A stretch of DNA of 13,418 nt from Spirochaetales bacterium (GTDB taxonomy: Bacteria; Spirochaetota; Spirochaetia; DSM-27196; SLAA01). Position numbers and translations under genes: made by a program. The notes below the pieces were generated by a model that saw nothing but the letters and a program-made list of their open reading frames with translations, had not been told where the DNA came from and searched no databases. The DNA lies in the NCBI GenBank assembly GCA_007126415.1, contig SLBH01000191.1:1-13418 (forward strand). The letters run 5' to 3'. Positions 7,073-13,418 of the stretch are shown one piece after another (within the stretch, counting starts at the first letter, position 1; every line of letters begins with the position of its first letter).

Positions 7073-10000
7073 TTAACTCAGCTTGAGATTGGCGATGCTT
7101 TGCTCGGCGGTGAAGCCCCGGCCTTTTCGCGGGTCTATGATCAGCAGCCCGCGGCGAAACGCAGGCTCGCTGTAGTACACCGGAGGCACCGCCGCGTCAC
7201 GTGCCTCCGGGGCTTCGGTCCACCGCTCGTAGCGAACGATCAGCTCGGCGAGCTCGTCGCAACCTGAGACGATGCCGGGGCTTCCGAGTCCGGCGAGGAA
7301 AACCGGAAGGCCGGTGCGAGCGGCGATCTGCTCGAGCAGCAGCCGATACTGAAAGTAGGTGAAAAGCCATTGCTTCCGGCTCCAGCGCTGCAACTGCTCG
7401 CGTAGAATCGTGAAACCGTAGGTCGCAAAATACCGTTCAACCTTCAGGCTCGGAACTCCGGCCTTTGAGTACGCGAGTACTGCCGATCCGAAAACGCGAC
7501 CGCTCGTGCGGTCGCCCAGTCTTACAATCTGCAACCCTGCGCGCGTGATTGCGTCAGGTTCGCTCGATGTCGCGCCGGCACTCATATCGCCGAAATAGGC
7601 ATCTACCGCGCTCTTTCCGCAGCTCAACACCAGCGTGCGCGGAACGGAGCTTGCGCCGCTGAGCTGATCCTGCAGATCGCGCCACGAGCCGCGCTCGATC
7701 TCGGCCTGCGTGATTCCGAGGAGCCGTCGTGCCGAGGTCTCAAATGTTTCGCTCGTAAGCTCGCCTCTGCGCACAGTGGCGAACGGCCCGGCGGCGGCCT
7801 CGAGGTTCTCTCCGGCCGGAAAGACCGTCTCGGGCTTGTCCCAGTCGTGGCGCGCCTCGGCGAGCATCGTCTCGAGCGTGTTGATGAGGTATCCCAACTG
7901 GCGGAGCGTCATCCGTTCGGGGGCGATATCCTGCTTGAGATACTCAAGCCTTGGCGCGACGGCGCCACGATTCTTATAGCGATTGAGAAACTGCGCGATC
8001 GCGAAGCGTTCGAGCTCGTCACCGCGTTCCGCTACGCGGGCGGAGGCGATTATAGCGGTCACGAAGCGCTCGACCTCGCTGAGCTCGTCCCAGTGATTAA
8101 ACACCGCCTGTATGCGAGCGCGCTGAGCCTTGAGAGCTGCAACCGCGCGGCTGTTGCCCGATTCACCTTTGTTGATTTTCTGCTCACGTCGATCGCGGAG
8201 TGCGTCGTCGAGCTCCTGTCCGCGTCGATTGAGCAGTCGAATGAACTCCTGCAGCGGTGGTGCGTCGTCGTGTTCTAGTACCGTCGAGGCTAAGCTGCGG
8301 AGCATCGCGAACTGAACGCGCTCGCGGAGCTTAGCGTTCTGCGGCGGACCGGTATCGCGAAACGGGCGTTCCGGGACCGCAGCGATCCGGGTAACGCTGA
8401 CCGCGGAGTGGCGGTTTGCGGCACCGTAGCGCTCGAACAACTCCGCGAAGCTGCCTGCCTTTAAGTGCTGCCGGGCGAAGCCGCGGCCGATACCGGATAT
8501 CACCGAGCGGATCATGAGCTCGTGCAGGTGCGGGCCGAGTGAGTCGAACAGCGTAATTCGCTGATCGGTCCAGGAGCGGTCTTTGCCGTGCAGCAACTCC
8601 GAGACACAGCTGTCGATTACGGGTTTTCGGTCGGCGTTCTGCTCGCTTACCTGGTCGCGTAGGGTCTGCAACCGCTTCGGGCGATTCGGCGGTAGCCCGA
8701 GCTTCAGCTCTGAGGCCAGGCGTTCGTAGTCTTGTTGTTCGGCCTCGAGCTCCGGCGGAGTAAAGAGTTGATCTGGATCACGATTAGGGTAGGCCGGATG
8801 CAACCCTCGGTGTTCGCGAATCTGCTCCACGAACGCGCGACGTTCTTCGGGCTCGAGGTGTATCAAGCGTTGCGCGTGCCAGCGGTAGGCCCGCATTCCT
8901 CCCGTGTCGTAGACATCCGGCAGTGCCTGCGCCAAGGCTTCGGCCGCATCCGGGTCGAGTACCGAGCGCAGCAGAGCTGCGAAATGGCCCGAGAGATAGA
9001 TGCCGGCGTTTGAGTCGATCAAGGTGCGGATGATTCGAAGGTAGGCCTTGATCTCGCGTACAAGCGAGAACGTGGTGAGCCCCTTCTTCTGGCGGGCGGT
9101 CATGTTGGCCTCAAAATCGTTGTAAAGGCTCACCGAGAAGACTTCCTGCACCGAAGAGGTATCGTGACTCGGGAAGGCGCGGTCAAATCGTGGCTCGAGC
9201 TCGGCTGCGTATGTTACGATCGGAACGAGCTGAATCAGGTCGACCTTGCCGGACAAACGGTAAAGAAACGGAAAGACGTTGGTTCGCAGAAAAAGCAGAA
9301 ACACAGGGTTCGCGAGCCGTAAGCGGCGCCACGCGGCCTGATACTTCTTCATGAGCTCCTCGTCTTCCAGCACATGGGTCGGGAACCGCGCGAGCGGTTT
9401 GCCGACATACTTCACGAGCACGATATCGGTCAAGGTACGCCCCTCGCCGAGGTAGCGCTCGGCGAACGGGGCCTTTCCGCGCATCGCGATCAGCACCTCG
9501 GCGATGCGGTTCAACGCCCAGTAGTGGCGCTCGCGCCAGCGACGCCAGTCGTGGTCGAACGCCATGCGCGGCAGCAGGACGTATCGTACGAACTCCGCAG
9601 GCGAGATCCCACCGCGAGCGAGTTGCAGCAGTACGAAGATAAACGGTTTCAACGCCCGCGCATGGCCGGAGAAGTTGCCGAGGTTTTCGGTGATCGGCTT
9701 GAGCTCAACGATTGGGTTCAGCCAGTTCTCGTTACCGTTGAGGCACCAGGCCTCGAACAGCTTCGCGAGCCCCATCTGTTCGTGGGGCTTGCGCATCTCG
9801 TCGAGCTCGGCTGCAGACAAAAAGATGGTGCGTTGCTTGATACCGATAGAGGACTCGCGCGCCAGCTTCCGGAGCGCCTTTATGCGAGGGGTTACCCCGG
9901 ATCGGTTCTTCAGTGTGGCGCGAGCTCGCGCGAGCGCGGCATCGTTAAACTGCTCGTCCGCCGAGTGCCCCGCCGACGGTTGTTCCTCGTCTGTGAAGGC

Positions 10001-10090
10001 TTCGGCGTTCTCATCGCGTTCCTGTGGATCGTACCAATCGATCGGGGCCGGTTCCTCGGTTGCTTGCGAGCGTTTGGTAGCGTTGCTCAT
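7073..10090 (-). CDS. Large cytoplasmic protein of unknown function (1005 residues)
   Basis: I do not recognise this protein. There is no signal peptide or convincing membrane segment, so it is probably cytoplasmic. Residues 1-55 are acidic, polar and likely disordered. Most of the rest reads as alpha-helical, with many Arg, Leu and Ala residues and aromatic-rich helices (for example WRRWRERHYWALNRIAEVL near 185-200). A very charged segment at about 605-680 (GQELDDALRDRREQKINKG) may be coiled coil. The C-terminal 190 residues look like a separate alpha/beta domain: LVLSCGKSAVDAYFGD (Cys824), then LQIVRLGDRTSGRVFGSAVLAY, and GLPVFLAGLGSPGI near 960. The GDR-x-SGRVFGSA pattern faintly recalls a degenerate acyltransferase-like fold, at low confidence. 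ATG at 10090-10088 follows the pseudouridine synthase stop by 16 bases, with no clear Shine-Dalgarno. Codon use matches the neighbours, so this is a real gene. Confidence 0.85.
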   Translation of the reverse strand: MSNATKRSQATEEPAPIDWYDPQERDENAEAFTDEEQPSAGHSADEQFNDAALARARATLKNRSGVTPRIKALRKLARESSIGIKQRTIFLSAAELDEMRKPHEQMGLAKLFEAWCLNGNENWLNPIVELKPITENLGNFSGHARALKPFIFVLLQLARGGISPAEFVRYVLLPRMAFDHDWRRWRERHYWALNRIAEVLIAMRGKAPFAERYLGEGRTLTDIVLVKYVGKPLARFPTHVLEDEELMKKYQAAWRRLRLANPVFLLFLRTNVFPFLYRLSGKVDLIQLVPIVTYAAELEPRFDRAFPSHDTSSVQEVFSVSLYNDFEANMTARQKKGLTTFSLVREIKAYLRIIRTLIDSNAGIYLSGHFAALLRSVLDPDAAEALAQALPDVYDTGGMRAYRWHAQRLIHLEPEERRAFVEQIREHRGLHPAYPNRDPDQLFTPPELEAEQQDYERLASELKLGLPPNRPKRLQTLRDQVSEQNADRKPVIDSCVSELLHGKDRSWTDQRITLFDSLGPHLHELMIRSVISGIGRGFARQHLKAGSFAELFERYGAANRHSAVSVTRIAAVPERPFRDTGPPQNAKLRERVQFAMLRSLASTVLEHDDAPPLQEFIRLLNRRGQELDDALRDRREQKINKGESGNSRAVAALKAQRARIQAVFNHWDELSEVERFVTAIIASARVAERGDELERFAIAQFLNRYKNRGAVAPRLEYLKQDIAPERMTLRQLGYLINTLETMLAEARHDWDKPETVFPAGENLEAAAGPFATVRRGELTSETFETSARRLLGITQAEIERGSWRDLQDQLSGASSVPRTLVLSCGKSAVDAYFGDMSAGATSSEPDAITRAGLQIVRLGDRTSGRVFGSAVLAYSKAGVPSLKVERYFATYGFTILREQLQRWSRKQWLFTYFQYRLLLEQIAARTGLPVFLAGLGSPGIVSGCDELAELIVRYERWTEAPEARDAAVPPVYYSEPAFRRGLLIIDPRKGRGFTAEQSIANLKLS

Positions 10091-10106
10091 GCCGTGTCAG
10101 AGTCTA

Positions 10107-10916
10107 TCACAGTTTGATCGCTTCGGTATCGCTCGTCTCGTTGTCCATGAACGCTTCGGCCGGGCTTGGAATGTAGCGCTCGGGAAGTTCGAGCCCGATG
10201 CGTTCGGCGAGGTGGTACCAGTGCGGTGGCATCGGGGCTGCAAACCTCTGCGGCTCCTTGCGGTGTTCCAACTCAAACTCAATGTACATCGACCTAAGCA
10301 GCATCTCATCACACTCGAGATGTTCCTGGAAGAACACATTGTGGGCTTTGTCGCCGTAGCGTTTGTCGCCGACTACCGGGTGCGCGAGATGATGGAGATG
10401 CTTCCGCGCTTGGTGCGGTCTACCGGTTATCAGGTTAAGCTCCACGAGCGAGTAACGTGCGGTGTCGTACGGCCCAACCGGGTGTGGAACCTCGGTACGG
10501 GACCGCGCAATCAACCCGGTGCGCGCCGGCGCGCGTTCCTCACCGTCGAGTTTTCGGCGGATCGGGCGGTCGAGGAGTTGCGCCCCCCAGATGTAGCCGC
10601 GAACAATCGCAAGGTAGCGCTTCTGCACCAGCCCATCCTGGAAGTGCCCGGCGAGCTCGCGAGCGATATCGGGATTTGTTGCGAACACCATGACCCCGGA
10701 GGTGGCACGATCGAGCCGGTGCACCGGGTGCACCGGGTGTCCGGCCCAGGTGCCGAGCATACCGATGCAGGTGGGTTCGTTTGGCGCCCGCGGATGGGGA
10801 TGAACCAGGAGCCCCGGTGGTTTGTCGATGATGATGAGCTCGTCATCCGAGTGTAGGACGTCAAATCGCGGCGCTTGCACCCGGTCAGGTTCGCCCGCTT
10901 TCGAGCCCCTCGTCAA
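10107..10916 (-). CDS. truC: RluA-family pseudouridine synthase, TruC-like
   Basis: This enzyme should convert uridine to pseudouridine in RNA. The closest known pattern is TruC, which acts on tRNA position 65. Up to 269 residues are encoded. The catalytic motif HRLDRATSG lies at 66-74 with Asp69 as nucleophile. Other family landmarks are IIIDKPPGLLVH (28-39), QKRYLAIVRGY (98-108), YDTARYSLVELNLITGRPHQARKHLHHLAHPVVGD (150-184, quoted in parts: TGRPHQARKHL and HPVVGDKRYGD). The GDKRYGD...HNVFF stretch, in place of the RluC/RluD form, and the RGY...LLDRPI segment favour TruC. There is no S4 RNA-binding domain, again TruC-like. The outermost start is a TTG at 10916-10914; GTG at 10880-10878 (257 residues) is an equally good candidate, since neither has a Shine-Dalgarno. 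The gene is followed by the unknown 1005-residue gene, probably in one transcript. Confidence 0.88.
   Translation of the reverse strand: MTRGSKAGEPDRVQAPRFDVLHSDDELIIIDKPPGLLVHPHPRAPNEPTCIGMLGTWAGHPVHPVHRLDRATSGVMVFATNPDIARELAGHFQDGLVQKRYLAIVRGYIWGAQLLDRPIRRKLDGEERAPARTGLIARSRTEVPHPVGPYDTARYSLVELNLITGRPHQARKHLHHLAHPVVGDKRYGDKAHNVFFQEHLECDEMLLRSMYIEFELEHRKEPQRFAAPMPPHWYHLAERIGLELPERYIPSPAEAFMDNETSDTEAIKL
10719..10736. repeat. 9-bp tandem duplication beside the truC catalytic motif
   Basis: GTGCACCGG occurs twice in perfect tandem, with a further GTG after it. On the minus strand it encodes HPVHPVH, ending in the first residue of the catalytic HRLDR motif. It is an in-frame three-codon duplication, of the kind produced by replication slippage. 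Confidence 0.8.
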
Positions 10917-10939
10917 GCGGTTGTGTGGGCTAGTTTGGG

Positions 10940-10963
10940 GCGCATGGGCGCGTGGGCGCGTTT
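10940..10963. repeat. 8-bp tandem repeat in the divergent spacer
   Basis: Three adjacent units read GCGCATGG, GCGCGTGG and GCGCGTTT. A period of 8, not a multiple of 3, fits non-coding DNA. They lie just upstream of the TruC-like gene on its side of the 163-base divergent spacer (10917-11079). Confidence 0.6.
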
Positions 10964-10995
10964 GGGGTTGTGGCTATCGTCACGTACTGCTCGTC

Positions 10996-11039
10996 CGAGC
11001 GCCGGCGGGTCACCGACCGCCGGGTCGAGCGCCGGGTCG
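10996..11039. repeat. Direct repeats in the divergent spacer
   Basis: CGAGCGCCGG occurs at 10996-11005 and again at 11026-11035, and GCCGGGTCG occurs at 11019-11027 and 11031-11039, the latter with a 12-base period. Between them GACCG on the top strand gives partial inverted symmetry. The rest of the spacer (10917-11079) holds no promoter I can defend on either strand, so these repeats are the only visible candidates for operator sites. They may be chance in GC-rich sequence. Confidence 0.5.
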
Positions 11040-11079
11040 GCTTGCGTTGATCGGCGGAGCGTGGTACGAACATGCCGAT

Positions 11080-12093
11080 ATGCGTGAGTATTTGGTGCTG
11101 GCGGTCGGCGTGTTGATCGCCTCGAGCGCAGCGATCATGATTCGGTTCGCTCAGGCGGACGGCATGCCGTCGCTCACGATAGCGGCCGGGCGTTTGGCTA
11201 TCGCGGCTCTGGTTCTGCAGGTAGTATCGCTACGCGCGCCGGGGTCGGAGACCGAGCGGGCCGAGCGGGCCGAGCGGACGCGTACAGCTCAGGGCTACCG
11301 GGCTGTAGGATTGCGCCGCGGAGTCGCGGCCCTCCGTGGCCGGGCATGCGCGGCTCCGATCGCCGCAGGGGCATTCCTCGCGCTGCATTTCGCCTCCTGG
11401 ATAACATCTCTCGAGCACACCTCGGTCGCGAGCAGTGTTGCGTTGGTTGCAACCAACCCTGTCTGGGTTGCGATTGTCTCACATTTTGTAATGCGCGAAC
11501 GCGTCGGCAAGGCGGGCGGCCTGGCGGTTGTGCTCACGGTACTCGGTTCGGTGTTGTTGGGGATAAGCGGTACGCTCGGGCACGGCGTTAGCGCCGTTTT
11601 GGCGCAAACAAGCCTGCGGGGTGATGTGTTGGCGTTGCTCGGCGCGGTCGCGGCGAGCGCGTATCTGCTGATTGGTCGGCGGGCACGAAACTCCGTCCCG
11701 CTGCTGCGCTACCTCACGATCGCGTATAGCACCTCCGCGGTACTGCTACTCGGCGCAGCGTCACTCAGCGGCGCGGCGCTTCTCGGCCACGCCCCGCGGG
11801 CGTACTTCATGGTGGTGGGGCTTGCGATAGGCCCGCAGCTCCTCGGTCACGGAGCGTTTAACTACGCTGTTCGGCGACTTTCAGCGACCGTGGTTGCGGT
11901 AGCGATCGTCGGAGAGCCGGTCGGATCGGCGGTTCTCGCCTACCTGCTGCTCGGCGAGCGCTTAGCGAGCATTGGGCTCGAGGTCGCAGGCCGTGTTATG
12001 GAGTTCCCGATACAGTTGCTGGGATTGAGCGTGCTGGTGGTCGGGATTCTCTCAGCCGCGTATGACGAGCAGCGGCGACGAGGTATGCGCTGA
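11080..12093 (+). CDS. EamA/DMT-superfamily membrane transporter
   Basis: This is a ten-helix inner-membrane transporter of the drug/metabolite family; many relatives export amino acids, nucleosides or other metabolites. It has 337 residues from ATG 11080. The frame is open upstream to 10822, but that part is antisense to the pseudouridine synthase gene and reads as low-quality sequence, so I reject it. Two EamA repeats are visible: helices in residues 1-163 (for example ASSVALVATNPVWVAIVS, 117-134) and 181-327 (ending EPVGSAVLAYLLLGERL, 279-295, the typical penultimate motif). An odd charged insertion (about 52-92) containing ERAERAERT sits between TM2 and TM3. Upstream, GGCGGAG lies about 20 bases before the ATG, too far for a normal ribosome site. 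The gene diverges from the TruC-like gene and has no co-directional neighbour, so its substrate cannot be inferred. Confidence 0.88.
   Translation: MREYLVLAVGVLIASSAAIMIRFAQADGMPSLTIAAGRLAIAALVLQVVSLRAPGSETERAERAERTRTAQGYRAVGLRRGVAALRGRACAAPIAAGAFLALHFASWITSLEHTSVASSVALVATNPVWVAIVSHFVMRERVGKAGGLAVVLTVLGSVLLGISGTLGHGVSAVLAQTSLRGDVLALLGAVAASAYLLIGRRARNSVPLLRYLTIAYSTSAVLLLGAASLSGAALLGHAPRAYFMVVGLAIGPQLLGHGAFNYAVRRLSATVVAVAIVGEPVGSAVLAYLLLGERLASIGLEVAGRVMEFPIQLLGLSVLVVGILSAAYDEQRRRGMR
11254..11280 (+). repeat. 9-bp tandem repeat in the transporter gene
   Basis: Two perfect copies of GAGCGGGCC are followed by GAGCGGACG. They encode ERA-ERA-ERT at residues 59-67 in the loop after TM2. The repeat keeps the reading frame and makes the loop strongly charged. 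Length variation between related strains would be expected here. Confidence 0.8.
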
Positions 12094-12114
12094 AACTCAG
12101 CAAAGCCGGAGTAG

Positions 12115-12136
12115 CGTGCCGGCGACAACCGGCGCG
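12115..12136. terminator. Hairpin between convergent genes
   Basis: CGTGCCGG (12115-12122) pairs with CCGGCGCG (12129-12136) as an 8-bp stem with one G-U wobble and a six-base loop (cgacaa). It lies in the 70-base gap between the transporter stop and the stop of the minus-strand dehydrogenase. No T-tract adjoins it, so it is at best a non-canonical bidirectional terminator. Confidence 0.4.
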
Positions 12137-12163
12137 GTCGATGCCGCTCTTCCGCTCGTTTGA

Positions 12164-13418
12164 TCACGGTTTCCGGCGGTAGAAAAAACGTCCTTTCTCT
12201 CCGAGCTCTTTGAGGAGCTCCGGCGGATCGTATCGCGTGCCGTAGCGGCGGGAGTACTCTTTGAGGGTCTTGTTGACCTCGCTCGGTTCGAGCTCGTCGG
12301 CCCAGCGGAAGATGCCGCCCCGAAACGGCGGAAAGCCGCCGGTCATTACAATGGCAGCGTCGATCACGTAGGGTTCCGCGACAATCGCTTCCTCGAGGCA
12401 TCTGCTTGCCTCGTTCAGCATCATGTAGAGCGGTCGGCGAAGGACGTCTTCGTCGATGAGGTTCGACCGGTGCGGGAACCTCTCGGCGATCAGCGCTCTC
12501 ACGTCGTTGTTAGGGTTGCCGTTTTCGGATGCACCGTGTCTATAGAATCCTTTGCCGGATTTCTTTCCGAAGACCCGAAGCCGTTCGGCGATCTCGGGAA
12601 GCAACGAGCTTGGCGCAAGCCGCTCGCCGTAACTCTTAGCCAAAATCTTGAGCACGCTATTTGCGGTATCGATTCCCATTCCGTCGATGAGGCGAAACGG
12701 GCCGGAAGCAAACCCGAACTCTTCAAACACGCGGTCCACCCGTTCAAACTCAACCCCTTCCTCCACCAGCACCGCGGCTTCGTTAAGAAATGCGTACATC
12801 AGACGGTTCACCAAGAACCCGGGGCGATCGCCTACCACAATCGAAACCTTACCGAGGCGGCGCGCGAGCACCCTCAGGGTATCGACGGTATCCGGTTCGG
12901 TGTTTGGGCCGGCCGCGATCTCGACCAGCGGTGTCCGGTCGGCCGGGTGGAAGAACTGCATCGCGGCGAGGCGGCCCGGCCGCTCGAGCCCTGCCGCAAT
13001 CTCCTCGACAGTACATGAGGACGTGTTGGTGGCGATAGTTGTGCGCTCGCTCAGTACGCTCTCGAGCTGCGCGAGCACCGAGCGTTTCAGCGACAGATCC
13101 TCAGGCAAGGCCTCGAGCACGATATCGGCGCGCCGAAGGATATAATCCTCGGTTCCAGCGTGGATGCGATGCATACTCATTCCGACGCTACGCCGGTCGA
13201 TGGCACGTCGCTCCCGCATATCGTCATAGATGCGCGCTACGGTTGCGTATCCCGCTGCAATACGCTCCCAAGTGCGATCCTTCAGTGCAACCGGCACACC
13301 GGCATGCGAACACAGCCACGCGACGCGTGCGCCCGTGACGCCGGCTCCAAGTACGGCTACGTTGCCGCCGTCGAGCTGCGCAGCTCCATGACCTACCGCG
13401 CCGCTTTCGGGGCGGTAG
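12164..13418 (-). CDS. 3-hydroxyacyl-CoA dehydrogenase, FadJ/FadB-type C-terminal half, 5' partial
   Basis: This would oxidise 3-hydroxyacyl-CoA with NAD in fatty-acid beta-oxidation. The frame is open to the right edge, giving 417 visible residues; a GTG at 13297 is internal, since coding clearly continues upstream. Residues 20-29 hold the NAD-binding VAVLGAGVTG motif (GxGxxG), where the usual Met is Thr. Next come ADIVLEALPEDLSLK, TNTSS (130-134), LVE (Glu166) and PGFLVNRL (Asn204), all as in the family. The usual HFFNP motif reads QFFHP, so the catalytic His is Gln154. A second 3HCDH domain follows (about 310-417; NEASRCLEEAI, GGFPPFRGG, FFYRR), which marks a FadB/FadJ-type multifunctional protein. 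The crotonase half, if present, lies outside the window. Stop TGA at 12166-12164. The family assignment is firm; its activity is in doubt. Confidence 0.9.
   Translation of the reverse strand, partial: YRPESGAVGHGAAQLDGGNVAVLGAGVTGARVAWLCSHAGVPVALKDRTWERIAAGYATVARIYDDMRERRAIDRRSVGMSMHRIHAGTEDYILRRADIVLEALPEDLSLKRSVLAQLESVLSERTTIATNTSSCTVEEIAAGLERPGRLAAMQFFHPADRTPLVEIAAGPNTEPDTVDTLRVLARRLGKVSIVVGDRPGFLVNRLMYAFLNEAAVLVEEGVEFERVDRVFEEFGFASGPFRLIDGMGIDTANSVLKILAKSYGERLAPSSLLPEIAERLRVFGKKSGKGFYRHGASENGNPNNDVRALIAERFPHRSNLIDEDVLRRPLYMMLNEASRCLEEAIVAEPYVIDAAIVMTGGFPPFRGGIFRWADELEPSEVNKTLKEYSRRYGTRYDPPELLKELGEKGRFFYRRKP

Noticed and set aside
9564..10856. Plus-strand open frame of 430 codons opposite the unknown protein and the TruC-like gene
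   Set aside because: It spans two well-supported minus-strand genes and the gap between them, and shows no family pattern. It is a codon-phase shadow.
10822..11079. Upstream extension of the DMT transporter frame
   Set aside because: It would lie partly antisense to the TruC-like gene, gives Ser/Arg/Gly-rich sequence with no transporter similarity, and ATG 11080 is placed exactly before TM1.
13287..13297. GTG at 13297 as the start of the dehydrogenase
   Set aside because: The frame stays open upstream and encodes the NAD-binding GAGVTG motif, so coding continues to the window edge.

Overview
The window is GC-rich chromosomal DNA (roughly 60% by eye), densely packed, and carries no recognisable RNA gene, CRISPR array, insertion sequence or phage gene. 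The organism is a diderm bacterium, because there is a complete efflux set reaching from inner to outer membrane. A free-living spirochaete is my best guess. The main support is the periplasmic adaptor, which seems to lack the alpha-helical hairpin, as in the Borrelia adaptor BesA. This is an inference from memory of protein families, not from a search.

Left part, plus strand (1-6433). Three genes encode a tripartite RND efflux pump: a periplasmic adaptor cut by the left edge, a 1030-residue inner-membrane RND transporter, and a 441-residue TolC-type outer-membrane channel. They overlap head to tail (TGATG and ATGA junctions), so translation is probably coupled. Only 21 bases further on lies an ATPase of the MalK/UgpC/MsmX sugar-importer type with no permease or binding protein near it. 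It may be a shared 'orphan' ATPase that is co-transcribed with the pump.

Middle (6434-10916). After a short AT-rich promoter-like stretch comes a small exported cupredoxin with a full type 1 copper ligand set. It converges on a minus-strand pair: a TruC-like RNA pseudouridine synthase and, 16 bases downstream, a 1005-residue cytoplasmic protein that I do not recognise. That large protein is the least explained object in the window.

Right part (10917-13418). A 163-base divergent spacer with short tandem and direct repeats separates the pseudouridine synthase from a plus-strand EamA/DMT-family transporter. The transporter converges on a minus-strand 3-hydroxyacyl-CoA dehydrogenase (FadJ/FadB-type C-terminal half) that runs off the right edge. 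In this enzyme the His of the usual HFFNP motif is replaced by Gln (QFFHP), which calls its dehydrogenase chemistry into question.

No gene-free stretch exceeds 300 bases; the largest gap is 10917-11079. I did not find a clear multi-gene novel system. The best leads are the unknown 1005-residue protein, the altered FadJ-like active site, and the hairpin-less adaptor paired with an RND pump whose proton-relay residues are non-standard.
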